Origin: Flavobacteriales bacterium
Lineage (GTDB): Bacteria > Bacteroidota > Bacteroidia > Flavobacteriales_F > PHOS-HE28
Direction: 5' to 3'
DNA: 64,000 nt
NCBI GenBank assembly: GCA_016699575.1
Contig: CP064979.1
Location: forward strand, 3,162,001-3,226,000
This document shows positions 40,468-48,332 of this stretch, piece by piece. The position numbers were made by a program, and so were the translations under genes. Positions within the stretch are counted from its first letter, which is position 1, and every line of letters starts with the position of its first letter. Under the pieces are notes generated by a model. It saw only the letters and a list, made by a program, of their open reading frames with translations, made no database searches and was not told the origin of the DNA.

Positions 40468-41097
40468 TCACTGAAAAGGAGGAAAGGGCCAGCGAGCGGT
40501 AGTGTCGGCCTTGAGATCCTGCACCGTGCGGATCCAGAGCAAAGCACCAGTGGAGTCGAAGGTCGCGATGCTCTCAGCGGCTGGCACTGGCAGCGGCACT
40601 GAGTGTGAACCGTGGGCAATCACCGGCGCTGCCGCGAACGAACAATGCACGTACAGCTTGCCCGTGTTGGCGATCGTGTTCACCATGCGGTCGTTGCCGG
40701 TGGACCCCAGCGTGCGGTGCCAACGGTAGTTGCCCGATGTGTCGAAGGCGGCCACCACCACGTCGGCGTCACCGAGCGCGGCCGACATGCGCACGCCATC
40801 ACCGGGGGCCATGTCGCGCGGTTGCTCCAGGGTGCATGCGATGTAGTACATGGTGCCTGTGCCGTATGTGACACATGAGACGCCATCGACAGGGCGGATG
40901 CGTGCTGTGATGAGGGCATGGCGCTCGGCGGCTGTTGGTGCATCGAGAGCGCCTTTGCAGAAGAGCCGGATGATGAGCACCACGGAAGCAATGGCCATGC
41001 ATAACGTGAGGACGATCAGCGCCCAGTGCCAACCTCGAAAGGCGGTTCGCCAGGATGCCATGCAGCAATCATCCTGAACCCGCCCAACCTCCGCCAT
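40468..41097 (-). CDS. Membrane-anchored protein with one SBBP-type repeat
   Basis: 209 residues from the ATG at 41097 (MAEVGRVQDDCC). One membrane helix (HWALIVLTLCMAIASVVLIIRLF) is followed by a beta-rich part: GDADVVVAAFDTSGNYRWHR, STGNDRMVNTIANTGKLYVH and IATFDSTGALLWIRTVQD. The VVAxFDxxGxxxWxR pattern is the repeat of SBBP-type beta-propeller proteins, which usually carry many repeats. Here only about one and a half remain, so it may be a shortened relic. The open frame reaches 41379, but that part is antisense-like to the methyltransferase remnant. Ends 3 bases from the response regulator gene, convergent. Confidence 0.55.
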   Translation of the reverse strand: MAEVGRVQDDCCMASWRTAFRGWHWALIVLTLCMAIASVVLIIRLFCKGALDAPTAAERHALITARIRPVDGVSCVTYGTGTMYYIACTLEQPRDMAPGDGVRMSAALGDADVVVAAFDTSGNYRWHRTLGSTGNDRMVNTIANTGKLYVHCSFAAAPVIAHGSHSVPLPVPAAESIATFDSTGALLWIRTVQDLKADTTARWPFPPFQ

Positions 41098-41347
41098 CCT
41101 TGTTCGCCACATAGCGCGCCCTGCCCACGGCGGCCAGGGTTTGCAGCAGGCGCTCCATCTCCTCCAACCGCTTTTTCGTGCGCTTGCCTTCGAAGTGCCC
41201 GGCGATGTCCTCCACGGTGGCGGGTGCGCTTTGGGTGGCCTGCACATCGCACAACTCGGCCATGAAGAGCTGGGCGTTGGCCCTTTCGGCCGCGCCCGCC
41301 AGTTGCCACTTGGTAATGAAGGCTTGCAACGCAGCAGGGGTGGGCAT
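41069..41347 (-). pseudogene. Remnant of a large MmeI-like/class I DNA methyltransferase
   Basis: 92 codons. The first 40 residues (ALQAFITKWQLAGAAERANA, QLFMAELCDVQATQ) match the N-terminus of the very large MmeI-type class I DNA methyltransferases, which begin with FIxxW...ERANxQLFLxELCDxL. The last 45 (VEDIAGHFEGKRTKKRLEEM, ERLLQTLAAVGRARYV) match the C-terminal tail of the same proteins. About 800-900 residues including the methyltransferase and target-recognition domains are missing between. A TACTTTCA box lies 6 bases upstream of the ATG. Most simply, an internal deletion of a restriction-modification type enzyme. Confidence 0.6.
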
Positions 41348-41415
41348 GGGGGTGAAAGTAGGAGCGGGAGAAATCCCACGGACCAACGCTACCATGCCCA
41401 GCCAGGCGCAGCGAA

Positions 41416-42177
41416 CTACTCGCTTGGCAGCGTACCCAAAACTTGGCGAGTGACCTCCTTGGTTTGGCGGTACTCGATACCATACTGCAACGAATCGCCG
41501 GGTACGGTTATACCGTCCACGGATAGGTCGAGCAGGCCTTTTCGGTCCGTCATTTCGGTGGTGTCGAGGATCAACGTGTGGCCGTAAGCCAACCAAACCC
41601 TTACGGTGTCCTTGGGTGCAAAGCTGCCGCGAAGGTGAACGGTATGATCGCGCTGGGCATATTGCACATCAACGAAACTGGTATCGGCTGTGGAGAGCAG
41701 CTTCTCCGCTTGCTCACATCGCGTCGTCTTGTCCCTGTCCAGTGCTTGCTTGTCGCGTTCAAGGAACATTTGCAGGACGAGCGCTGCAACCATGGCCATG
41801 GCCCCACAGTGTGCCATGAGCTTTGCAACCCGAAGCCGCTTGGCGAGCACGACGATCTGACCTGTCCGGACGGCCTTGCACTGTTCCCAGCTCTCAGGAC
41901 TGAACTCCACCAATTCGCCGGGCAGCACGGCAATCGTGGTGTACCACTTCCCGATGACCGCGATCAGCACCGGTATCAACAGCACCCAATACTGCCAGCC
42001 GTGCGTTAGTTGAACAAAGTAGCTCTCGACCAGTGCGGTAATGGTGTAACCCGTGATAAGTCCTGTGAGGTAAGTGCCCACGGACTCCAAGCCGGTTGTC
42101 AGCCGATCATAAGCGGTGTCCACCAACTTATGGCCTTGTTCGCGCCAGTAGGCCTTGTAGTCAACTTCGTCAGGCAT
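41416..42177 (-). CDS. Membrane protein of unknown function, orphan operon gene 5
   Basis: 253 residues. It has two hydrophobic segments near the N-terminus (VGTYLTGLITGYTITALV, YWVLLIPVLIAVIGKW), then a third one in the middle (MAHCGAMAMVAALVLQMFL), and a C-terminal beta-rich part (LRGSFAPKDTVRVWLAYG, LLDLSVDGITVPGDSLQYG). The N-terminus is acidic and soluble. I recognise no family. It is the last gene of a five-gene co-directional run (611, 125, 245, 71 and 253 residues), starting 6 bases after its neighbour. Confidence 0.6.
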   Translation of the reverse strand: MPDEVDYKAYWREQGHKLVDTAYDRLTTGLESVGTYLTGLITGYTITALVESYFVQLTHGWQYWVLLIPVLIAVIGKWYTTIAVLPGELVEFSPESWEQCKAVRTGQIVVLAKRLRVAKLMAHCGAMAMVAALVLQMFLERDKQALDRDKTTRCEQAEKLLSTADTSFVDVQYAQRDHTVHLRGSFAPKDTVRVWLAYGHTLILDTTEMTDRKGLLDLSVDGITVPGDSLQYGIEYRQTKEVTRQVLGTLPSE

Positions 42178-42183
42178 GACAGG

Positions 42184-42399
42184 TCAGTTTTTGCGTTGTT
42201 GGACCGGGCACTGCTCGTCGCCGAAGAAGTAGTCATGTCGGTGTCCACGATGGCAAACCAGATTGTACTCCGTTGGTGTTGGAAGCTCGAGCTTCGTATA
42301 CGTGATGGTAGGTACCACAACCGTGGTCGGTTCCACGCACGCATCGCATGGGACGTGTTCGCCTTTGTCATTGACGGCGCCTTTGCACTTGAATCTCAT
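42184..42399 (-). CDS. Small Cys/His-rich protein, orphan operon gene 4
   Basis: 71 residues from the ATG at 42399 (a TTG lies 39 bases earlier, closer to the upstream gene). Cysteines and histidines are spaced like a zinc ribbon: FKCKGAV, VPCDACVEP, NLVCHRGHRHDYFFG, EQCPVQQ. No signal peptide. The function is unknown; it could be a small metal-binding accessory protein of the operon. Confidence 0.5.
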   Translation of the reverse strand: MRFKCKGAVNDKGEHVPCDACVEPTTVVVPTITYTKLELPTPTEYNLVCHRGHRHDYFFGDEQCPVQQRKN

Positions 42400-42441
42400 G
42401 GGTGGTGGGGTTGGATGTTTGTGTTGACGCTTGTTCAACGG

Positions 42442-43179
42442 TCAGTCGTTGCTGTACAGAATGGTGAGCGTGTCGCTCTCTACGCCGGCACAGGTGGCCA
42501 ACACCAGAACGGTATCCAGCGGAAGCAACGTGGGGGAAAAAAGGTCAAGGTTGATCTGGTACGTGGCTGAGCGGCTGGTCTGCGTGAACGGGGCAGTGGT
42601 GAAATTGCCAACAGGTGCTTCGCTTCCGTTGACCACATGCCAAGCCTTGTACGTGAGCGGCAACCCCGTGCTCGTGAAGCCTGTGTTCTTGAGCAGCGTT
42701 GCAGTTAGCTGTACCAGGTGGGTGGCCGAATCGCAAGTGACCGTGGGAGTGGTGAGCAATACCGTGTCGGGTGGGGAGGGGACTGTGGTGATGCGCGATG
42801 TTTCCATGTACTGGTCATCGTCACCTACCCAAGTGCTGAAGTGCACCGTCGTCGGCTCGCGACCCGGCAGCCAACGGGCTGTGGCATTCCCTTCTTCGTC
42901 AGCTTCAACGGTCACCTCAAGTGCGCTGGTGGAAGTCCCGGCAGGGGTGGTCCAGCGGCCACTTGACGCGTGGAAGTGGACCGTGCGGATATCGGCTGAG
43001 TTCTCGTCGGTAAGCTGCACCGTCATTTCCACCACCGTTGCGCTGTCTGCCGGTACCGAAGTGCTGGGCAGGTCTGCGATAAAGAGTTCAGGGGTCAGGA
43101 AGGTCTCCGGCTCCTTTCGGCATGCCACTAGCGCGAAGACGCCGATGATGAGAACCGATAGATGTGATAGCGGTCTCAT
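42442..43179 (-). CDS. Lipoprotein with Ig-like fold, orphan operon gene 3
   Basis: 245 residues with a lipoprotein signal (LSHLSVLIIGVFALVACRK, Cys at residue 20). The body looks like two Ig/Big-type beta-sandwiches: VPADSATVVEMTVQLTDEN, TVHFHASSGRWTTPAGTS, ATARWLPGREPTTVHFSTW, then CDSATHLVQLTATLLKNTG. Such Big_1-like strands (new material per repeat, W/V at strand ends) occur in adhesins and outer-membrane-associated lipoproteins. Its ATG overlaps the stop of the preceding gene (ATGA). Confidence 0.65.
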   Translation of the reverse strand: MRPLSHLSVLIIGVFALVACRKEPETFLTPELFIADLPSTSVPADSATVVEMTVQLTDENSADIRTVHFHASSGRWTTPAGTSTSALEVTVEADEEGNATARWLPGREPTTVHFSTWVGDDDQYMETSRITTVPSPPDTVLLTTPTVTCDSATHLVQLTATLLKNTGFTSTGLPLTYKAWHVVNGSEAPVGNFTTAPFTQTSRSATYQINLDLFSPTLLPLDTVLVLATCAGVESDTLTILYSND

Positions 43180-43553
43180 GGGCAAGTCGATTTGTAGGTG
43201 ATCGTGGCTTCTGCTTGGCTTGTGCCGTTGGTGTCGAACACGGTGTAGGTTACCTTGAACCAGTCGGACGGGGTTTGGTCTTTGAGCTCGTATTTGACCT
43301 TTCGCACCGCACCGTCATCCACAGAACCCAGGTTCACCTCTACTTCACTGCCCGTTGATGGCGAAGAGTTGGCATTGCCCACTTTCAACTTCCTGAACGA
43401 CTGGCTAGGCCGATGTGTGACCTTGGCTTTGAGCTTTGCGTTCGTGACGGTACCGTTGGTCTCGATGAAGAGGTCGTCGATGAGTTCGCCGGAGGCCATG
43501 TCCAATCGGCGGCAGTTGCCGCTGGTGATGGTGACTTTTTTGATGTTCGGCAT
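43176..43553 (-). CDS. Small beta-rich protein, orphan operon gene 2
   Basis: 125 residues, no signal peptide or membrane segment. It is predicted to be mostly beta strand (KKVTITSGNCRRLDMASGE, IETNGTVTNAKLKAKVTHR, FKVTYTVFDTNGTSQAEAT) with a Cys near each end (SGNCRR, KSTCP). I recognise no family. It starts 5 bases after the 598-residue protein and overlaps the lipoprotein start. Confidence 0.6.
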   Translation of the reverse strand: MPNIKKVTITSGNCRRLDMASGELIDDLFIETNGTVTNAKLKAKVTHRPSQSFRKLKVGNANSSPSTGSEVEVNLGSVDDGAVRKVKYELKDQTPSDWFKVTYTVFDTNGTSQAEATITYKSTCP

Positions 43554-43558
43554 GGTGT

Positions 43559-45355
43559 TCAGTTTTCGGTGATGAGTTTTGCGGCCCGCGCTGAGTTGAG
43601 TTGTGTGACGTAGCCTTGTAGGTCGATGTCGAAGCTCAAGGCCAGGTACATGTTGGCGTGCACCTTGTAATCACTGCGCAGCGGATGCGGATCTTGTCGG
43701 CGCGACCAAAGCACCCCGCCGTTGAATCGTAGCATCTCCGTCAGTCGCAACCCGGCCCCGGTGAGCAGCCCGATCTTGTTTCCGATGGCACCCTTCCACT
43801 CAGGATTGTCGGTGGTGAAGTCGTTTGCCGTCAACCCGAAGTTGAGCGACCATGCTGTAGCCCAGCGGTTGCGCGTTGCCAGAAGCTTCCGGTTGCTACG
43901 GAGAATGCTGTATGGGACTTCGCGGTTGATGGGCACCGGATGGAACTGGATGCCGTAGAATGTGACGAAGGATGATGGTGCATAAGCACCGAAAGGAATG
44001 GCTACGCCGAGGTCCGGTGCGATGTACCAGTCCGCACGGGTCTTGAAGGTGCCGGTCGTATTCACGGTGACAGCCACCTGTGAATGCAGCTTCAGGTCCA
44101 AGTTGGTGATGGCATCCGCGACCATGGCGGTGATCTTCGTTGCATCATCCTTCAAGTCCGTGAACAGTTGCTCGTTGTCTTGGAGTTTCGTGATCAGAAC
44201 CTCTTGTGTCAGCTTGATCAGATAGTCGAGCAAGGCCATCCGTGCCGTCGCGCTCTTCAGTTCCTTGGAACCTTTCTTGAGTCCCGGTAAGCGGGCTTTG
44301 ACACGGTTGTGCTCCACCTGCCAAGTGGCTACGGCAGCAACTATATGTTCGCTGGAGGCCTTCAGATTTGCGATACGGCCCTCCAGGGTATTCAGACCTT
44401 TTGCGTTCTGCACCCATGGCCCGCCTTGATAGTTCGTATGGTCGTGGCTCAACGTTCCTTGTAGCAGTTCCGAGAGTGTGACGCTCTTTGCCAGGGAATC
44501 CTTCAGCATAGCCCTGAGAGTGTCCCGCTCGCCTTGGCGAGTGTTTCGCGGATAGTTCTCCAATGAAGGTATTTCGTAGTCGCGAGCTACAGTAAAGTGC
44601 TCTACCATTCCGGTGCCCGCGGGAACGAAAACTCTGGTAAGCGCGCCGGCGATGTCGTTCGTGTTCCCCACAGTACCCTGCGCTCCCAGCCGCGCCGCGA
44701 TGACTTGTAGTTCCTTGTCAAGATCCGCGAACTGGGACTTAAGCACACGACCCAAACGGTTTCTTACGGTATCGAGATCGGATTGCCCAGTGAGCCCGGC
44801 CATCTGATCGGCCAAGTAGCCAGCCAAGTGAGCACGCATCCGCTTCACCACCGTGTCTCGAACGTTGTCAGGGAAAGCCATGCTTACATCCAGGCAAAAG
44901 AGGTAGTGCTGGTTGGGTTCAAGCGGTGGCACGGATAGTATGGGCTTGGCTTCCTTGGCCGCAGGATTGTAGTTCCATGCGGCAAGGCAGTTCGCCGAGT
45001 CGCAGTAAAGGCAATGCGCAACACAGCTATCACCCTTGCATGCGCCGCAGTCGCGCTTTGCTCCCAGCGGCACGAAAGCGAAGTCCTTCTTCCCCAGCTT
45101 GCGTACTTTCAATGTTGCGCACCGCAGGTTTTCCGTGCCGTCCAACCGCAATTGAAAGGGAACATCGAACGGCAGGTTGCGCTGGTTTTCGGTCAGGTAG
45201 CGTTGCGTATCGGCAGGCAGAATTTGCCCCGTTAGCATGTCGTAGACCCAGCCGCTACCCACCGCATAGCCCTTTGCCTTCTGTGCACTTAGGGTCAATG
45301 GTGTCGTGCTGCAAACGGTGAAGGCGACCAAGACAAGAAATGAGACGGTACGCAT
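43559..45355 (-). CDS. Large outer-membrane-like protein, orphan operon gene 1
   Basis: 598 residues from the ATG at 45355 with signal peptide (MRTVSFLVLVAFTVCSTTPL). Residues 90-130 hold a cysteine cluster (CGACKGDSCVAHCLYCDSANC, 6 Cys). A long helical, coiled-coil-prone centre follows (VVKRMRAHLAGYLADQMAG, ELKSATARMALLDYLIKLT). The C-terminal 170 residues are amphipathic beta strands like an outer-membrane barrel (ADWYIAPDLGVAIPFGAYA, WATAWSLNFGLTANDF, NKIGLLTGAGLRLTEMLRF). There is no T9SS domain. I recognise no family. A box AAGGTTTG lies 20 bases upstream. It leads the five-gene operon. Confidence 0.65.
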   Translation of the reverse strand: MRTVSFLVLVAFTVCSTTPLTLSAQKAKGYAVGSGWVYDMLTGQILPADTQRYLTENQRNLPFDVPFQLRLDGTENLRCATLKVRKLGKKDFAFVPLGAKRDCGACKGDSCVAHCLYCDSANCLAAWNYNPAAKEAKPILSVPPLEPNQHYLFCLDVSMAFPDNVRDTVVKRMRAHLAGYLADQMAGLTGQSDLDTVRNRLGRVLKSQFADLDKELQVIAARLGAQGTVGNTNDIAGALTRVFVPAGTGMVEHFTVARDYEIPSLENYPRNTRQGERDTLRAMLKDSLAKSVTLSELLQGTLSHDHTNYQGGPWVQNAKGLNTLEGRIANLKASSEHIVAAVATWQVEHNRVKARLPGLKKGSKELKSATARMALLDYLIKLTQEVLITKLQDNEQLFTDLKDDATKITAMVADAITNLDLKLHSQVAVTVNTTGTFKTRADWYIAPDLGVAIPFGAYAPSSFVTFYGIQFHPVPINREVPYSILRSNRKLLATRNRWATAWSLNFGLTANDFTTDNPEWKGAIGNKIGLLTGAGLRLTEMLRFNGGVLWSRRQDPHPLRSDYKVHANMYLALSFDIDLQGYVTQLNSARAAKLITEN

Positions 45356-45375
45356 GGTGGGCGGATTTGTGCGCA

Positions 45376-45383
45376 CAAACCTT
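45376..45383 (-). promoter_or_regulatory. Possible -7 box of the orphan operon (AAGGTTTG)
   Basis: AAGGTTTG keeps the TTTG core of the Bacteroidota box, 20 bases before the ATG at 45355; the first base differs from TAnnTTTG. Confidence 0.35.
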
Positions 45384-45430
45384 CCCTTATCCACACCCCC
45401 TTACCAGCGTCCTACTCACACCCACCACCC

Positions 45431-45646
45431 GTGCTTTTGCACGGTAAGCCGGTGCGGGCGTTTGCGGTGGTTTGCCGCATGCACAACCAAAGCGCCGCTG
45501 TGCTTGCCGCCAAGGCCCAATACGGCCTTACCGACCGCGAGATCGAGTACATCAACTTGGTGCTGCGCCCCAACGAACCCAGTGTGCACGAGATCGCCGA
45601 GCACATGGGCCGCGGTGCCAATACCGAGGTAGCTCGCGTGACGTAG
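45431..45646 (+). pseudogene. Truncated HTH (LuxR-like) fragment
   Basis: About 70 codons. The stretch LTDREIEYINLVLRPNEPSV ... HEIAEHMGR resembles helices 1-2 of the LuxR/NarL-type HTH of response regulators (compare ITPRELEFLKLVCDPKEFTY in the regulator at 39769). The recognition helix and the receiver domain are missing, and the frame ends soon after GANTEVARVT. It is probably a decayed piece of a regulator gene. Without a search this stays tentative. Confidence 0.4.
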
Positions 45647-46103
45647 GGAGCGAGCGGAGCGCCCCCGCACCGCTTCGGGTGTAACGAGTGCTACACACCC
45701 GCAACGCCTCGGGTGTAATTCGATGCTCGCGCTCGGCTCTACCCCGTGTGAGAGTTGAGCATGTGGTTGCCGAGTGCGCTTCGGTCTTGGGTGTGCCGCC
45801 CGCCTTTGCCGCTCCGCCTACGCGCTTCTCTGGCCTACCTGCTCCCTGCGACTTTCTGTGGTCATCCTGTAAACGACAGCTCCCATCCTGTTCCCGTTTG
45901 CCGTCATCGTGTTGCCAACGGCGGCCATCGTGTGCAGCGGCCTCGACGCCACCAACGTCCTGGCCCCCTTCGGCAATAGGGCCCTGCACCCTGCGTTGCT
46001 GCGCCTGAGCGGTATAGACCGGCGCGCGATGCGCATGGTCCGTGGGACGGACAGCGCCGTGCCTACGCGACTTTCGGAACACGAACCCCAAACCTTCCAC
46101 CTC
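45647..46103. other. Gene-poor stretch between HTH fragment and delta-60 cargo
   Basis: I find no gene. It contains two short hairpin-prone segments (CACCGCTTCGGGTG and ACCCGCAACGCCTCGGGT near 45667-45720) and a 21-bp minisatellite. The long frames on both strands have no family character. Confidence 0.5.
45863..45946. repeat. 21-bp degenerate minisatellite
   Basis: CATCcTGT recurs at 45863, 45884, 45905 and 45926, exactly 21 bases apart (CATCCTGT, CATCCTGT, CATCGTGT, CATCGTGT). The minus strand shows the pattern ACAGGATGACGG, known from repeat families that look like 7-residue coding repeats. Confidence 0.6.
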
Positions 46104-47645
46104 ATGCGCTCTCCTTCACTCATCCTCGCCCTTGCCCTGTCCGTTGGCCACGGCGCGTTGCGCGGGCAGGTCGCCGATCCCTCCTTCGGCACCGATGGCT
46201 ACACCACCGTGGATGTGAACGGCGGCGACGAACAGTTCTTCGATGTGGCCGTGCAGCCCGATGGCAAGGTGTTGGCCGCCGGCACCGTTTGGGGGCTCAG
46301 CAATGGCCTGGCGCTCGTGTGCCGCTTCATGGCCGATGGCGCGCTCGATCCCACCTTCTCCGGGGACGGGGCCTTCATCGACGGCTTCGGCAATGCTGAT
46401 GCGGAGATCCGCGGTGTGGCCCTGCAACCCGATGGCAAAGTGCTGCTGGCCGGCTCCGTGTCCTCGTGGGATTTCGGCACAACGCAGGCGTTCGTCCTGC
46501 GCCTCAATTCCAACGGTACCATGGACGGTTCGTTCGGCGTGGGCGGTTATGCCATGTTGCCCAGCACGTCGTTCACCCACTTCAACGAGGTGGCCGTTGA
46601 TGGCGAAGGGAACATTGTTGCCGTGGGCATGCAGCACGACGGCGGTGGCGACCTGCTCGTGGTGCGCTTCGACCCCAATGGCGAGCTGGACGCCAGCTTC
46701 GATGATGCCGGGCTGCATGTTTCCGACATCGGTGCCTATTGGGACGAACTCTACGATGTGCGGATCATGGACGATGGCAGCATCGTATGTGCTGGCGGCA
46801 CCAACGACGATGGGCAGAACACCACCGCCGTTCTGCTCAAGCTTTCCGACGAGGGTTTGGCGCACCCTGATTTCGCTGGTGGGGCAGGGTTCGTTGAACC
46901 GACGGGCGCCGGTGCGGCCACCGGTCTGCACGTTCTGCCCGACGGCCGCATTGTGGCCGCCGTGGCCCATGCACCCGGCATGCAACCCGCCGTGGTACGC
47001 GTGGTACGCACCCAGGCCGATGGATCACCGGACGCATCGTTCGGCACCGCCGGGCACACCGATCTGGCGCTCGGCACCGGCGATTGCATGTGGGCTGGTG
47101 GCGTGCATGCCGATGCGGCGGGCCATGTGCTTGTGGGCGGCAATGTGCGCGTCGGCTGCAACGGCGTAGGCAACTTCTTCCTGGCCGCGCTCTGGCCCGA
47201 TGGCAGTGTGAACGATTTCTTCGGCAACAACGGGTACTTCGTCACCACCAATGCCGCGCTGGCTTCCGGTGGAGCGGTGGATGCGCCTGGCATGGCCATG
47301 TTGGACGGCCGCGTACTGCTGGCCTCCTCCACGATGGATGGCACGTTGGACGGCTTGGTGCTGGCCGTTGGTGGGGCAGCCTTGGGCGTAACTCCGACCA
47401 ACTCGACGGTTCAACTGCAGCTGCGCCCGCAACCCGCCGGTGATGCCGTGTGGTTGCCGACCTCTTTGGGTCCTGTTGTGGACGAGGTGATCGTGTTCGA
47501 TGCCACCGGCCGGGCCGTGCTGGTGGAGCGCCTTCGGTCCACGGCCGTCCCGCTGGATGTAAGCACATTGCCCAACGGGCCATATACCGTGGTGCTGAAC
47601 AGTACGCTCGGGGTCCACAATGCCAAGTTGCTGGTGCAGCGCTGA
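46104..47645 (+). CDS. Delta-60-repeat secreted protein with T9SS sorting domain
   Basis: 513 residues from the ATG at 46104 with signal peptide (MRSPSLILALALSVGHGALR). The body consists of about seven delta-60 repeats, each with DVAVQPDGKVLAAG-like and DPTFSGDGAFIDGFG-like parts (further copies: GVALQPDGKVLLAGS, EVAVDGEGNIVAVGMQ, HVLPDGRIVAAVA), forming a beta-propeller. The tail (LQLRPQPAGDAVWLPTSL ... VIVFDATGRAVLVERL ... LLVQR) is a T9SS type A domain. It is surface-exposed or secreted, function unknown. The longer frame from 45909 lacks a signal. Confidence 0.87.
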   Translation: MRSPSLILALALSVGHGALRGQVADPSFGTDGYTTVDVNGGDEQFFDVAVQPDGKVLAAGTVWGLSNGLALVCRFMADGALDPTFSGDGAFIDGFGNADAEIRGVALQPDGKVLLAGSVSSWDFGTTQAFVLRLNSNGTMDGSFGVGGYAMLPSTSFTHFNEVAVDGEGNIVAVGMQHDGGGDLLVVRFDPNGELDASFDDAGLHVSDIGAYWDELYDVRIMDDGSIVCAGGTNDDGQNTTAVLLKLSDEGLAHPDFAGGAGFVEPTGAGAATGLHVLPDGRIVAAVAHAPGMQPAVVRVVRTQADGSPDASFGTAGHTDLALGTGDCMWAGGVHADAAGHVLVGGNVRVGCNGVGNFFLAALWPDGSVNDFFGNNGYFVTTNAALASGGAVDAPGMAMLDGRVLLASSTMDGTLDGLVLAVGGAALGVTPTNSTVQLQLRPQPAGDAVWLPTSLGPVVDEVIVFDATGRAVLVERLRSTAVPLDVSTLPNGPYTVVLNSTLGVHNAKLLVQR

Positions 47646-47873
47646 GGCCTCCGGAACACGCCAGGGAACGCAACCGCGCACGCCCCGGAACGGCCGACTT
47701 GCGGTTGGGTCGTCAGTGCTCCATCAGCACCGCCCCACCGTTCGGGGCGTTCATTGGCCATGAGCAAAGTGCGCTTGCCAGGCATGGCAATTTCGTCAGA
47801 ACGGTTTGCGTGCCCGATGCCGCACCATCGGGGCGCGCCAGGTATGCTTCTCTTTGCGCACCCCCCTCACCGC

Positions 47874-48332
47874 ATGGATCCCATCCGCTATAGCATCAAC
47901 CTGCGCTGGTCCGACATGGACCCCAACTTCCACCTGCGCCACGATGTGTACTACAGCTTGGGCGCACAGGCCCGCGTGGAGGCCTTGTTGCGTTCCGGCA
48001 TCACACCGCAGGTGATGAAGGACGCCCACTTCGGCCCCATCCTGTTCCGCGAGGAATGCGTGTTCCGGCGCGAGATGCGACTTGAGGACCAAGTGGACGT
48101 GCATGTACGCCTGAGCAAGGCACGGCCCGATGGTTCGCGCTGGTCGTTCCGGCAAGAGTTCGTGCGCAACGATGGAACGTTGTGCGCCGTGTTGAGCGTT
48201 GACGGGGCATGGATGGACACGCAGCTGCGCAAGCTCACCGTGCCGCCGCAGGAGCTCATGGCGCGCTTCCTCGGCATTCCGCGCACCGATGATTTCGAGC
48301 TGTTGGCACCATCGGCACCACAGGCCGGTTAG
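47874..48332 (+). CDS. Acyl-CoA thioesterase (hotdog fold)
   Basis: 152 residues. It has the single-hotdog layout: MDPIRYSINLRWSDMDPNFH at the start, which contains the catalytic Asp of the WxDMDxxxHL motif, then LFREECVFRREMRLEDQVDV and FVRNDGTLCAVLSVDGAWMD. Similar to the YbgC/FadM or 4-hydroxybenzoyl-CoA type thioesterases. The frame upstream to 47754 has no family character. It ends overlapping the T9SS cargo gene at the 3' end. Confidence 0.82.
   Translation: MDPIRYSINLRWSDMDPNFHLRHDVYYSLGAQARVEALLRSGITPQVMKDAHFGPILFREECVFRREMRLEDQVDVHVRLSKARPDGSRWSFRQEFVRNDGTLCAVLSVDGAWMDTQLRKLTVPPQELMARFLGIPRTDDFELLAPSAPQAG

Noticed and set aside
40468..41379. The full 303-codon frame of the SBBP-like gene
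   Set aside because: The first 94 codons overlap the methyltransferase remnant in another frame and are Pro/Trp-rich without family character.
45552..46100. A 182-codon minus-strand frame
   Set aside because: Composition is read from the 21-bp repeat and flanks; no recognisable protein.
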